Shown: positions 43,715-53,257, counted from the stretch's first letter. The stretch is 64,000 bases of DNA from Sedimentitalea sp041224545 (GCF_041224545.1 NZ_JBGFGP010000125.1:1-64000); one strand, 5' to 3'. Notes: generated by a model from the letters alone, not told the origin. A program made the numbers and translations.

Positions 43715-44802
43715 CCAATCCCTCTCCGCGCGCGCAGGCGCATCTGCTCGGCAAACCGGATGGCCGCCGCGACGGCCATGTAATGCTCCTCGGGGATTTC
43801 CTGCCCCAGGTCGACAGTCGCATGCAGCGCACGCGCTGTCGGGGGATCCGAATGGATCGGAACGCTCGACGCCTGCGCGGTTTCCCGAATTCGGGCTGCA
43901 ACCTCGTCCACGCCCTTGGCCACACATACTGGCGCGGCTCCGGGCTTCCGGCTCCACCTGAGAGCAACCGCGTAATGCGTCGGGTTGACGATCACCACAT
44001 CCGCCGTCGGGACATCCGACATCATCCGATTCATGGCGATTTCCTGACCGCGCTGACGACGTTGTTGCTTCATGTGCGGATCGCCTTCGGCCTCTTTGGA
44101 TTCATCGGTGATTTCCTTGCGCGACATCATGTTCTTGCGCAGGTGTTCCTTGTGCTGCCACACCGCGTCGATCCCGCCGATCGCGGTGGCGATGACCAGA
44201 ACCAGGAACAGGAATTCGACACACAGCCGCAAAAGCTGCGCCACCGCGATCATCGCACCTGTGCCGGTGATCGCGACGATATCGGTCAGGCGCCAGTCGA
44301 GGAAAAGGCCAAGACAGATCGAATACAGCACGAGCTTGCAGAAGCTCTTGAAGAACTCGAAGAGACCGGACCGGCCGAACTTGTTCTTTGCGTTCGAGAT
44401 GACCGAAATGCGCGATAGCTTGGGCTTGATGCGGGTCGGCGCCACCACGAAGGCGCGCTGTGCCAGAACCGCCAGAAGCACAAGCAACGCGGGGATCAGG
44501 AACCAGGGCGTCAACGCCCTGCCCAGCGTCAGCAACAATCCACCTGCCGGGGCGCTGGCAGGCCCCTCCAACATCAGCGTCCCGAGGCGGTCCGGCTGGT
44601 CCAGCAATACCATCAGAGTCGTACCAAGCGTGTGCAGCGATCCGGCCCCCACCGCCATCGCCGTCAGCAGCAGACCCGCATATGACGCGGCCACCAGCAG
44701 GTCGTTGGATTTTGCGACCTCACCCTTTTCCCGTGCTTTCTGAAGCTTTTGAGGCGTTGCCTCGTGTGACTTTTCCGACTCGTCCTGCTGCGCGCCGCTC
44801 AT
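43711..44802 (-). CDS. flhB: Flagellar export switch protein FlhB
   Basis: This is a 363-residue membrane protein. The cytoplasmic start ESEKSHEATPQKLQKAREKG is characteristic. Four membrane helices follow. The self-cleaving NPTH site is in VIVNPTHYAVALRW, where cleavage between Asn and Pro switches export specificity. ATG 44802 overlaps the fliR stop as ATGA; an in-frame reading up to 45060 is a frame inside fliR. Confidence 0.96.
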   Translation of the reverse strand: MSGAQQDESEKSHEATPQKLQKAREKGEVAKSNDLLVAASYAGLLLTAMAVGAGSLHTLGTTLMVLLDQPDRLGTLMLEGPASAPAGGLLLTLGRALTPWFLIPALLVLLAVLAQRAFVVAPTRIKPKLSRISVISNAKNKFGRSGLFEFFKSFCKLVLYSICLGLFLDWRLTDIVAITGTGAMIAVAQLLRLCVEFLFLVLVIATAIGGIDAVWQHKEHLRKNMMSRKEITDESKEAEGDPHMKQQRRQRGQEIAMNRMMSDVPTADVVIVNPTHYAVALRWSRKPGAAPVCVAKGVDEVAARIRETAQASSVPIHSDPPTARALHATVDLGQEIPEEHYMAVAAAIRFAEQMRLRARRGIG

Positions 44803-45572
44803 CGCGTGACATCCAGCGGATCGGCCATGAACATCACCAACGCCTCGACCCAGACCGACAACAGGATGGGCGCACAGAGAAACAGCACGAAAATGCCGCC
44901 GAGCGTGATGACAGGGGCGCCGACAAAGGCGACCATCAATTGCGGCATCGCGCGATTGATGACTCCCAAAGTGAGGTTGTAAATCACCGAGGTGATGACG
45001 AACGGCGCCGCCAGCGTGAAGGCGAGCGAAAATGCCTGCGCGATGCGGCCCACGCCCCATGCCGAGAGATCCTGCGCAGAGGGGAAACCTCCGGCCGGGA
45101 ATATCTCGTAAGACCGGATCATCAACTCGGCCGCACGCACATGCAGGCCCGCCATCACCGCGAGCGCCAGCCCCCCGACCACCAGAACATAACCCATCGC
45201 CGGGATCGGCTCGACCGCCGCCCCGCCGAGGATTTGCGACAATGAGGTCGATTGGGCGGCGATCGACCCGGCGGTTTGCAAGGCGAGCACGAACAACCGG
45301 ATACCCACGCCAAGCGCCAATCCGGCGACGACCTCGGTCAAGGTGAACCGCGCCAGGATCAGCGGGTCGGGAGGGGCCGATTGCATTGGCACCGCGGGCA
45401 TCACGATCAGCGTAAACGCGATAGCGATCCCGAGCTTGACCCTCATCGGCACCGCGGTTTCTCCAAACGCCGGCATGACGGTGACCATCGCCGACAGTCT
45501 CAGAAATACCACGATCCCATGCCAGAGCGTCGCCGACAGGAACGGCAGCACGTCGTTCAGCGTGGCGATCAC
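44799..45572 (-). CDS. fliR: Flagellar export gate protein FliR
   Basis: This is a 257-residue protein with about six membrane helices (VFLRLSAMVTVMPAFGETAV at the start; ALVMFMADPLDVTR at the end). It forms the FliPQR gate with FliQ and FliP. It overlaps flhA upstream and flhB downstream by ATGA, so the three are translationally coupled. Confidence 0.94.
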   Translation of the reverse strand: MIATLNDVLPFLSATLWHGIVVFLRLSAMVTVMPAFGETAVPMRVKLGIAIAFTLIVMPAVPMQSAPPDPLILARFTLTEVVAGLALGVGIRLFVLALQTAGSIAAQSTSLSQILGGAAVEPIPAMGYVLVVGGLALAVMAGLHVRAAELMIRSYEIFPAGGFPSAQDLSAWGVGRIAQAFSLAFTLAAPFVITSVIYNLTLGVINRAMPQLMVAFVGAPVITLGGIFVLFLCAPILLSVWVEALVMFMADPLDVTR

Positions 45573-47659
45573 GCCGCGACCATTCCGACCAGCGCCGGAC
45601 GCGCCTCGAGGCCGATCTCTTCGAAGGACAGCACGGGATTGGCGATCCCGCGCGCTTTCAGGATCGTGCGCAGGAACCGCCGTCGCCGGGTCGACGTGAC
45701 GACGGCCGGGAACAAGCCCTGGTTCGATGTCTGGTTCAACCGTTCGGACACGCCATCGGCCAGCTTGTTGAACAACTCCGGCGGCAGCGCGATATCAAGG
45801 CTCCCTTGCTTGGTTTCAACCTGATACGTCAGGAACATATCCTCCCATTCCGGGGCCAGTTGCACGAGCGGAATGCTGCCATCCTCCCGCTTCAGCTCCG
45901 ATACCAGCTGAAACCCCATGCGTTGCCGCACATGCTCGCAGATCGCTTCGGGCTGGGCCGTGCTCAGCCGCGCCTCGGCAATCGACTCGAGGATCAGCGG
46001 CATGTTGCGTATCGAAACCCGTTCCTCCAGCAACAGACGAAGCACAGCATGCAACGTGTCGATCGGCACCTTGTCCGGAATGATCTCGTCCAGCAGCTTG
46101 CGGTTTGCCTCGGCCCGCCCCGGATCGGACAGCATCGTCATTTCGTTCAGCAGACGCCGCAGCGATTTGAGCGTCAACAAGCGCGCGAAATTCTGCTTGA
46201 TCACCTCCAGAAGATGAGTTGCGAGGATCTCCGGAGGGCTGACGATGGTGGCGCCGACCAGCGCCGCGGCCTCCTGATCCCTGGGCGCGATCCATCGCGC
46301 GGGTGCGCCATAGACCGGCTCGGTGACATCGGTTCCCTTTGGCAGGGATTGCTGATCCTCGGGCATGAGCGCCAGAACTAGGTCCGGATGCAGCGCGCCG
46401 CGCGCCTGCTCGACCCCCTGAACCCGGATCACGTAGGTTCCGACGGGCAGTTCCGCCTGGTCGGTCAGGCGAATGTCAGGCAGAATCAGGCCAAAAACCG
46501 TGGCCACATGCGTGCGCATATTTGCAATCCGCGTGTCGAGCCCAGTCCCCGGGTCAAGAACCATGCTGACAAGGTCGGGTGCGAACTCCAGATGCACATC
46601 GTCAAGATCGAGCACATCCCCCAATGCCTTGCGCGCGGGTTGCGGGCTGTCATCCGGCTCTTCCTGCATGTCGCGCGCCCTGGCACGCCGGTGCATCGCG
46701 TAGGCCGCAAAGCCGAGGATGCTGCCCCCCACCATGAACGGCAGAAAAGGCAGGCCGGGCACGAGCGCGAACAGCGCCATCAGCACCGCAACCGTCGCCA
46801 GGGCGGCCGGATGCTTGCCAAGTTGATCGAACATGGCAAGATCGGTCGCCCCCCGGTTGCCACCGCGCGCCAGCAGCAATGCGGATGCGATCGAGATGAT
46901 CACGGCCGGGATTTGCGACACGAGACCATCGCCGACCGTCAGGATCGCGTAGGTTTCAAATGCCGAACCGATCGGCATTTGATGCACGACAACGCCCATG
47001 ACCAGGCCCATCACGAGATTGAGCAAGGTGATCAACAGACCGGCAATCGCGTCACCTTTCACGAATTTCGAAGCGCCGTCCAGCGAACCGAAGAAGGTGG
47101 TTTCCTGCTGTTCCCGCTCGCGCCGCTCGCGTGCCTCGGTGTGGTTGATCGCCCCCGCCGACATATCGCTGTCGATCGCAAGCTGCTTGCCCGGCATGCC
47201 ATCGAGCGCGAACCTGGCACCAACCTCGGCCATGCGCGCGGCCCCCTTGGTGATCACCATGAAGTTCACGATCAGCAGGACACCGAACACCACCAGTCCG
47301 AGAAACACACTGCCCCCCATTATGAACTGCGCGAAGCCCTCGATCACGTCCCCCGCTGCATTCGGACCGGTATGGCCCTGACCGATGATCAGCTTGGTCG
47401 AGGACACGTTCAGCGACAGTCGCAACATCAGCGAAGCGAGCAATATCGTCGGAAAGGCGGAAAAATCGAGCGGCCGCTCGATGAACAGCGTCACCGTAAA
47501 GATCAGGATGGCGAGAGCGAACGACGCCGCCAGCCCGACATCCAGAACCCAGGCCGGCATCGGCAGGATCATCATGACGATCACCGCCATCAACGCCAGG
47601 GCCAACAGCACCGTCGGATTGAAAATGTCCTTTGTAGATAGTCTCGGCATGACGGCCAC
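45569..47659 (-). CDS. flhA: Flagellar export gate protein FlhA
   Basis: This is a 696-residue protein. The N-terminal half is an eight-helix membrane domain with the FHIPEP-type region (ARMAEVGARFALDGMPGKQL; ADMSAGAINHTEARERREQ-like stretch). The C-terminal half is a large cytoplasmic ring domain. It is the main proton-driven part of the export gate. It lies just after the transglycosylase gene and leads flhA-fliR-flhB. Confidence 0.97.
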   Translation of the reverse strand: MAVMPRLSTKDIFNPTVLLALALMAVIVMMILPMPAWVLDVGLAASFALAILIFTVTLFIERPLDFSAFPTILLASLMLRLSLNVSSTKLIIGQGHTGPNAAGDVIEGFAQFIMGGSVFLGLVVFGVLLIVNFMVITKGAARMAEVGARFALDGMPGKQLAIDSDMSAGAINHTEARERREREQQETTFFGSLDGASKFVKGDAIAGLLITLLNLVMGLVMGVVVHQMPIGSAFETYAILTVGDGLVSQIPAVIISIASALLLARGGNRGATDLAMFDQLGKHPAALATVAVLMALFALVPGLPFLPFMVGGSILGFAAYAMHRRARARDMQEEPDDSPQPARKALGDVLDLDDVHLEFAPDLVSMVLDPGTGLDTRIANMRTHVATVFGLILPDIRLTDQAELPVGTYVIRVQGVEQARGALHPDLVLALMPEDQQSLPKGTDVTEPVYGAPARWIAPRDQEAAALVGATIVSPPEILATHLLEVIKQNFARLLTLKSLRRLLNEMTMLSDPGRAEANRKLLDEIIPDKVPIDTLHAVLRLLLEERVSIRNMPLILESIAEARLSTAQPEAICEHVRQRMGFQLVSELKREDGSIPLVQLAPEWEDMFLTYQVETKQGSLDIALPPELFNKLADGVSERLNQTSNQGLFPAVVTSTRRRRFLRTILKARGIANPVLSFEEIGLEARPALVGMVAA

Positions 47660-47660
47660 T

Positions 47661-48416
47661 CTAGTTTATTCGCACGAACGAGCGTCCGCCCGGTCCCGAC
47701 ATCGGAACCAGAGAGCCCAGCCTGGCGGCCCCGCCCGCTATCAACGGGGCCGGCGCTCCACTCGCAAAGACAGATGATGGAGTCCTGACGGGGGCCTGCT
47801 CGGCGACAACGGGGAACTGATCGCCCGCGGTCTCGGCGCGAATCCTGTCAAACCGCGCAGCATAGGTTTTCGCATGTTTGCGCGTTCGTGAGTGATATGC
47901 ACCGGCGGCCGCAGACCATGTGCCGAATTCAACGAAAAGCTCGCGCAGGAATCTCGCCGCGTAGTCCGCATTCATCACCGGATCGAACATTTCATCAATC
48001 GACCGGAATGCGGCACCGTGCCATTTGTAATTCACCTGAAAGCAGCCGACATCAAAGCTCCGGGCACCTCGCTTGAAATGGCGAAACACATAGGCTCGGG
48101 CCTCATCTTCCGTCGCAAACCATTTGCCGGCCCCCTCCATGTTGACCGTCCAGGGCCAGGGCTCCAATCGCCCATCAGAGGTACGTCCGGTCTCGGCACG
48201 TGAGATCGCCTGCAAGACATCAAATGGCACATCGCGCGACCTGGCGGCAATCTGTGCTGCCCGATCACACAACAGCGCGATATTCCCGGAAGTTTCACTG
48301 GTCGCACCAGCGCAGGGGCTCAGGGCTACAAGCAAAGCCAAAGCGAACCGGCAGGAACGATGCAATCGCAAAAATCGGGTCGCGCTGAACAGGCGTGTCT
48401 TTGGGTTTCCAGGCAT
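47661..48416 (-). CDS. SLT-type lytic transglycosylase of the flagellar cluster
   Basis: This is a 251-residue protein with an N-terminal hydrophobic export signal and a transglycosylase SLT domain. The likely catalytic Glu is in LQAISRAETGRTSDGR. Supporting blocks are RSFDVGCFQVNYKWHG and AAGAYHSRTRKHAKTYAARF. It probably opens peptidoglycan for the rod, the role played by SltF in Rhodobacter. It starts 120 bp after the large protein gene upstream and abuts flhA. Confidence 0.82.
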   Translation of the reverse strand: MPGNPKTRLFSATRFLRLHRSCRFALALLVALSPCAGATSETSGNIALLCDRAAQIAARSRDVPFDVLQAISRAETGRTSDGRLEPWPWTVNMEGAGKWFATEDEARAYVFRHFKRGARSFDVGCFQVNYKWHGAAFRSIDEMFDPVMNADYAARFLRELFVEFGTWSAAAGAYHSRTRKHAKTYAARFDRIRAETAGDQFPVVAEQAPVRTPSSVFASGAPAPLIAGGAARLGSLVPMSGPGGRSFVRIN

Positions 48417-48536
48417 TCTGCCCCTTCCCTGCGTGGTTTCTTCACGCTTTCAACGCTAGGCAGCGCTTATTGAGATTCCGTTATCGAATGAAAGCACCAG
48501 TAATTTCTCGCACGACCAGCGAAGTCAGATGCCGCA

Positions 48537-50768
48537 TCATTCGTTCGGCTCGGAAACGTCCAGTTCGGACAATATCTCGGCAATCTCCGAACGAGCGCTG
48601 ACGCTATCGTCCAGAAGCGACCGCGCACCGGCCAGCGGTGCTGTCTCGTCATTCTCTTCGGTTTCTTTCGCAAGCCTTGTCGAAAGTTCCGCCAGACGCA
48701 GATAGCGCGGGTCATCGGCCAGCGGCAGCTCATCCCACGCATCACCAAGCCAGAGATTGCGCGCGGCGTTCTCCGGACGCTCGGCGTCAAGCAACACCTG
48801 GCCAGCCATTTCATAGTCACCGTTCGCCTGCATCGCACGCGCTAGGATCGCTGAGGCTTCGGGATCAGTCAGGTTCAGGACTTCAATCATGGCGCGATGC
48901 GGCAACCCGTTCGCCAAAGCGATATTGGCGCGCAACAGACGATCTTCCCGGGACATGCCTCGCGGCGTTGCCTTCTCGATGATGGCCTGGGCCTGTTGCG
49001 GAAATCCGAGAACCAGCAAGCGACCCGACAAATTTGCCGCCAAAGACGCTGGAAGCTTGCTATCAAAAGGCTCGGCCAGCGGCAAAGCAAATGTCAGGAA
49101 CGTTACATCATCCGCATTTTGCGCCAAGAGTTCGAGAACAGGGTGTGAGGCCGCTGCGGCAAGGGCCGGGCCGTCCAATTCTGCGCTGACATCCAGCGCC
49201 TCGAAAGCCGCTTCGAACCGACCGGCGAGGGCGAGAGACATCGCGTGAACCCTGCGCAGTTCGCTTCCCCATTTCCCCTGACGGTGCTCGGCGGCGTAGC
49301 TTGCTGCAAGTTCCGGCATGTCGGGTCGCAGGGCCTTTTTCTCCAAATAGTGCATGTCGATCAATTTGATCAGCGCTTCCGGGGAAACCTCGGAATCCGA
49401 CGCGACCACCTTTTCGATTTTTTCGACCACGGCTTCGGTCTTGCCCGTGGCGCTTTCCACCTCAGCTTCGGCCAGATCGTGGGAAGGCCCGGTCGATCCG
49501 CTGCTGCGATCGATCTCCCGCAACAGGGCGGCTGCAAGCTCGTTGTGCTCCAGTTTGCTGAGGCTTCGGCTTAGTCGCGGCCCCAATTGATGACGCAGAT
49601 GACGCGGCAGATTCGCGAAAGCGCGCAGCAAGGCGTCGGAGTGTGCCATGTCCATCTGCGCGGGGTCTGCCAGCGCCGACCACAAGGCGAAATCCTGCGA
49701 ACATCCGGACTGCCCGAGGAAGGGGTTCGCACCCTCGATCGCGCTTCCGTCCACAATCCGCGCCAACGCCCGAAGGGCGTTCGATTCAGGAGACGGATCC
49801 GGCACAAACCTCAGCACCGTCTCTGCCTCGGCGCCGAAACCGAAATGGATATAGGTTCTTGCAAGGTCTTGAGCGGTCTCGGCGTCCAATTGATCAAATT
49901 CACCAAATAATCCGGCGCGCAACGCGCCAATCTGATCTGCAAACGGTCGTTCATCTGCCCAATCTGGCACAGCCACAACCGAATCTGGCAAACAGGTCGC
50001 TTCGCCGGCAAGCTGATCCAGGGTGCTCGCGATCGCGGAGAGGTCACGGTCAATGACGGTCGTGCTGGCAATATTGATCTCTGCCTTTGCCGGTGCGACG
50101 ACCGGCTCGGGAGGAGGCAGGCCGATCTCTGTTTCCTCCTCAGCGAATTGGGTGACAGGTGTGAGCAGACCTTGTGACGCCGCCCGTTCGATCTGCGCCA
50201 GCAGTCTCTGCTCGGACAGGGTCTTGGAGATGATCTTATCGGATTTTCCGGCACCGGGTCGCGCCTCGACGGGTGAATCTCCGCGCGACGCTTTCCGGCG
50301 CTCGACAGTTGGCCCCCCATCCGTTGTTGCGCCGCCTGTATCAAGCTGAAACCTGTAGGCCGCGAGATCGACCGGCTGCAAACGCGGTTTCAGGTAAAAC
50401 TCGGTGCCGGTTGAATCGCGTATGTCAATCACCAGATAGGTTTCAGCCTGTAAAAACCCCTCAACCGCGCAATTGCAATTGAGGCTCAGTTCCAGAGGGC
50501 CACCCCTCTCGCGCTGCGCGACCTCGCGCAACCGTGTCCGCGGAATCTTTTGGAATACGCCACCAAGATCGAACCGGATGTCCGGTTGATCGACATTGAC
50601 TTTGACCTCGCGACCCTGATTGCTGACCGACCAATCGGCACCCTCTCCGATCTTCATCACGAGACGAGAAAATGTTGCGTGTTCTCCCGAGCGAACAACC
50701 ACCGTTTGCGCCGACAGGGAAGCCGACCCAAAGAACAGGAGAAAACAAATCAGGGCAAATCGCATCAT
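48537..50768 (-). CDS. Large secreted protein of unknown function in the flagellar cluster
   Basis: This is a 743-residue protein with a Sec signal peptide (ICFLLFFGSASLSAQ). An N-terminal beta-rich part (residues about 20-145, with VVVRSGEHATFSRLVMKIGE) is followed by a low-complexity linker. A long alpha-helical, Ala/Leu-rich part resembles TPR-like repeats (LGFPQQAQAIIEKATPRGMS; LARAMQANGDYEMAGQVLLD). I recognise no named family. It overlaps motA by ATGA and so is cotranscribed with the stator gene. A role in stator or basal-body assembly is inferred from position only. Confidence 0.65.
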   Translation of the reverse strand: MMRFALICFLLFFGSASLSAQTVVVRSGEHATFSRLVMKIGEGADWSVSNQGREVKVNVDQPDIRFDLGGVFQKIPRTRLREVAQRERGGPLELSLNCNCAVEGFLQAETYLVIDIRDSTGTEFYLKPRLQPVDLAAYRFQLDTGGATTDGGPTVERRKASRGDSPVEARPGAGKSDKIISKTLSEQRLLAQIERAASQGLLTPVTQFAEEETEIGLPPPEPVVAPAKAEINIASTTVIDRDLSAIASTLDQLAGEATCLPDSVVAVPDWADERPFADQIGALRAGLFGEFDQLDAETAQDLARTYIHFGFGAEAETVLRFVPDPSPESNALRALARIVDGSAIEGANPFLGQSGCSQDFALWSALADPAQMDMAHSDALLRAFANLPRHLRHQLGPRLSRSLSKLEHNELAAALLREIDRSSGSTGPSHDLAEAEVESATGKTEAVVEKIEKVVASDSEVSPEALIKLIDMHYLEKKALRPDMPELAASYAAEHRQGKWGSELRRVHAMSLALAGRFEAAFEALDVSAELDGPALAAAASHPVLELLAQNADDVTFLTFALPLAEPFDSKLPASLAANLSGRLLVLGFPQQAQAIIEKATPRGMSREDRLLRANIALANGLPHRAMIEVLNLTDPEASAILARAMQANGDYEMAGQVLLDAERPENAARNLWLGDAWDELPLADDPRYLRLAELSTRLAKETEENDETAPLAGARSLLDDSVSARSEIAEILSELDVSEPNE

Positions 50769-51634
50769 GCCGCATCCTGTTTCACTGCCTTCAGCGCCTG
50801 CTCCAGATCGGTGAAATCAGGGCGGCAATGGGCCGGCGTGTTCTGTCGGCCGACCTCGATGCAGATGGCCGCCGCATGATTATGAAGGTTCGCGATAAGC
50901 ACCTCCCGTATCAGGAGATAGAAATGGTTGTCCTCTTCGATCACCGTCTTGACCCGTGCGGCAAACGGGCCGACCAGGCCATAGGCCAGAAAGACGCCAA
51001 GGAACGTCCCGACCAGCGCACCGCCGATCAGCTTGCCCAGAACTTCGGGCGGCTGGTCGATCGAACCCATCGTCTTGATCACCCCGAGAACGGCCGCCAC
51101 GATGCCCAGTGCAGGCAATCCATCGGCAACCGTCTGCAATGCATGACTGGAATGCAACGCGTGATGCAGGTTGGCCTCCATGCGCTTGTCGAGCACCTCT
51201 TCGACCTGATGCGGATCGTCATAGTTCATCGACGCGGAACGCATGGTATCGCAGATCAGGTTCACCGCTTCTCCATCGGCCTGAATCTTCGGATATTTCG
51301 AGAAGACCGATGAACTCGCGGGGTCTTCGATATGCTGTTCCACTTCGACCGGGTTCTGACGGGCGATGCGGATCAGTTCGAACAACAGGCAGAGCAGGTC
51401 CCGGTAATCCTGCGGCTTCCATTTCGGTCCCTTGAAGACCTTTGCGACATCCTTGGCCGTATGCTTGATCGCCGACATGTCATTGCTGATCAGGAACGCG
51501 CCTATGGCGGCGCCGCCGATCATGATCATCTCGAACGGCAAGGTCTTGAGTATGATCGCCATCTTGCCGCCGGCAAGAAGATAGCCACCGAACACCATCC
51601 CAAAGATCGTGACAATACCGATTATGCCAATCAT
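50765..51634 (-). CDS. motA: Flagellar motor stator protein MotA
   Basis: This is a 289-residue protein with four membrane helices (IGIIGIVTIFGMVFGGYLLA at the start; GVIKTMGSIDQPPEVLGKLI and the following helix). The cytoplasmic loop carries LLCLLFELIRIARQNPVEVE. It conducts protons with MotB, whose gene is not in the window. It overlaps the 743-residue protein gene downstream. Confidence 0.95.
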   Translation of the reverse strand: MIGIIGIVTIFGMVFGGYLLAGGKMAIILKTLPFEMIMIGGAAIGAFLISNDMSAIKHTAKDVAKVFKGPKWKPQDYRDLLCLLFELIRIARQNPVEVEQHIEDPASSSVFSKYPKIQADGEAVNLICDTMRSASMNYDDPHQVEEVLDKRMEANLHHALHSSHALQTVADGLPALGIVAAVLGVIKTMGSIDQPPEVLGKLIGGALVGTFLGVFLAYGLVGPFAARVKTVIEEDNHFYLLIREVLIANLHNHAAAICIEVGRQNTPAHCRPDFTDLEQALKAVKQDAA

Positions 51635-51706
51635 AGTGCGACTCCGTGTTTCGTGGGCTTTGGACAGTCTGCCGTGCCTGCCTTAACAAACGTTCACCGG
51701 ATGAGT

Positions 51707-52312
51707 TCATTCCGTGGGAACGGAGGCATTGCGACCGGCGAGCACCACGCTGATCGAATAGGCCGCCATCGGGCTCAGCCCAGCCATCACATCTGCCGCA
51801 GCATCAGGCCGCATGCGCGCGAGAAACCCGGCGGCGAATTCGGGGGCCATCGTCTCGAACAACGCCGCCGCCTGTTTCGGCTTCATCTTTTCATATACAT
51901 CGGTGAGGCGAACGAGGTCTTCTTCCGTCGCCCCGTCTGCGAGCGCAAGCGTGGCCGACAGACGTTCCTCTGCACCGATCAGCGCCTCAAGCCGCCGCTC
52001 GATAGCTTTTTCGGCGATCTCAAGCGCCTTCATGCGATCCTGTATCTGCGCCTCGCGGGTGTCGAGTGCGTATTCACGATCGCGAAGAGCATCGATCAGG
52101 GTTTGCAACTCTGCCGAGGTCGGCGTGCCGCCACGCGCAGTCTCCGGTTCCGCAGACATTTCCTGATCCTGCTCGGGCCGTGATTCACGGGCAACCGCGG
52201 GTCCCGCCTGCAAGCCAATACGCAACAGCGCCGAGCCGATGAGCATAACCGCGATCACCGCCAGCGTACCGCCACGCAAACGGGGCAGATTTGCCTTGAA
52301 TTTCATTGTCAC
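51707..52312 (-). CDS. MotE-like flagellar protein with MgtE-N-type domain
   Basis: This is a 201-residue protein with one N-terminal membrane anchor (TLAVIAVMLIGSALLRIG), a coiled coil (about residues 65-125) and a C-terminal MgtE_N-like domain (LTDVYEKMKPKQAAALFETM; APEFAAGFLARMRPDAAADV). MotE of rhizobia is a MotC chaperone with this layout. GTG 52312 overlaps the upstream stop (GTGA); ATG 52306 is an alternative start. It lies directly upstream of motA. Confidence 0.75.
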   Translation of the reverse strand: MTMKFKANLPRLRGGTLAVIAVMLIGSALLRIGLQAGPAVARESRPEQDQEMSAEPETARGGTPTSAELQTLIDALRDREYALDTREAQIQDRMKALEIAEKAIERRLEALIGAEERLSATLALADGATEEDLVRLTDVYEKMKPKQAAALFETMAPEFAAGFLARMRPDAAADVMAGLSPMAAYSISVVLAGRNASVPTE

Positions 52313-52695
52313 ACCCCCTGCTGACTCCGTTCGTGGCGCACGAATATCGGGCCGACAGGACGTTCGGTTTCGGTGTGCTCCTGCCCGGCCGCGGCTTCGG
52401 GGGCCGGCGTCTCTGGAAGATCGTGCATCGAGGCCATCATGAGTTCCAGGCGCGCCGCGACCGCTTCCGCGCGCCCGGTCAGGTCGTCCAGAGCCGCGTT
52501 CGATCCATCGGATGCGTCACGCGCGCGCGCAAGCGTCTGGCTCAGATCGTCAACCTGTGCGGACAGCACCGCAACGGCGCCACCGACCCCCTTTTCCAGA
52601 TCATTGAATCGCTTCAGCCGGCGCGCGAGAACAAAACAGTACAGCCCTGCTCCCAATGCGCCCGCAACCAGAAAGATATCTGCAACCAGTTCCAA
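52309..52695 (-). CDS. Small membrane-anchored coiled-coil protein of the flagellar cluster
   Basis: This is a 128-residue protein with a single N-terminal membrane helix (VADIFLVAGALGAGLYCFVL), then a predicted coiled coil (RRLKRFNDLEKGVGGAVAVL; DDLTGRAEAVAARLELMMAS) and a charged tail. No family motif is apparent. It lies between fliL and the MotE-like gene in one operon, so a stator or basal-body accessory role is possible. Confidence 0.65.
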   Translation of the reverse strand: MELVADIFLVAGALGAGLYCFVLARRLKRFNDLEKGVGGAVAVLSAQVDDLSQTLARARDASDGSNAALDDLTGRAEAVAARLELMMASMHDLPETPAPEAAAGQEHTETERPVGPIFVRHERSQQGV

Positions 52696-52704
52696 CTTTG
52701 CCTC

Positions 52705-53196
52705 CTAATTCAGCACAAATTCCATGACCAGAAGGTCACGCACGCGGCCCTGCCCGGCCACGACCTGCACCCGCCGCAGCATCTGACCGCGAAGCTTGGT
52801 CAACGCCTGCGGCGCTTCAAATTCCGTGACATCCAACGCCCGCAGATAGCTGTTCAGGACATCGACGATCCTGGGCAGCACCAGTTCGACATCCTCGCGA
52901 TAGGCGCTGTTCACCTCCAGCTGGCTTCGGAAACGCAAATGGCGCACATATGTGTTTCCAGAGAGGGAAATCATGATCGGCTCGATTTCGACGAACGCGA
53001 TTTCCGGCAGGGGTTCGGCCGGTTCGCCGGCGGGCGGATGGGTGTCGTGCGATTCCTCCTTGCCGAACAACAGGCCTGACGAACTGACGTAAAATCCGCC
53101 TCCCGCGCCCGCAATCGCGAGAACAAGACCCAGTATCAATGGAAGTTTCTTTGATTTGACCGGCGTTTCCGGTGCCTCCGCTACGGCATCCGACAT
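52705..53196 (-). CDS. fliL: Flagellar basal body-associated protein FliL, copy 2
   Basis: This is a 163-residue protein. A single helix (LPLILGLVLAIAGAGGGFYV) precedes a linker and the FliL domain (LPEIAFVEIEPIMISLSGN; LRGQMLRRVQVVAGQGRVRD; LLVMEFVLN). Start MSDAVAEAPE at 53196 is preferred over 53229. It leads the minus-strand operon fliL, 128-residue protein, motE-like, motA, 743-residue protein, and is divergent from fliF. Confidence 0.9.
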   Translation of the reverse strand: MSDAVAEAPETPVKSKKLPLILGLVLAIAGAGGGFYVSSSGLLFGKEESHDTHPPAGEPAEPLPEIAFVEIEPIMISLSGNTYVRHLRFRSQLEVNSAYREDVELVLPRIVDVLNSYLRALDVTEFEAPQALTKLRGQMLRRVQVVAGQGRVRDLLVMEFVLN

Positions 53197-53242
53197 GGCA
53201 ATTCCTATCGTTTCGTACGGTGTCTTCATAACCGTGCAGGAA

Positions 53243-53257
53243 CTAACCGATTGTTAA
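53243..53257. promoter_or_regulatory. CtrA-like binding site in the fliL/fliF divergent promoter
   Basis: CTAA-CCGATTG-TTAA on the plus strand matches the CtrA pattern TTAA-N7-TTAA with one mismatch; on the minus strand it reads TTAACAATCGGTTAG. It lies 46 bp upstream of fliL and 58 bp upstream of fliF. CtrA controls flagellar genes in Rhodobacteraceae. Confidence 0.5.

Noticed and set aside
46388..47641. 417-codon open frame antisense to flhA
   Set aside because: The predicted protein is His/Arg/Gln-rich with no domains; flhA on the minus strand is certain.
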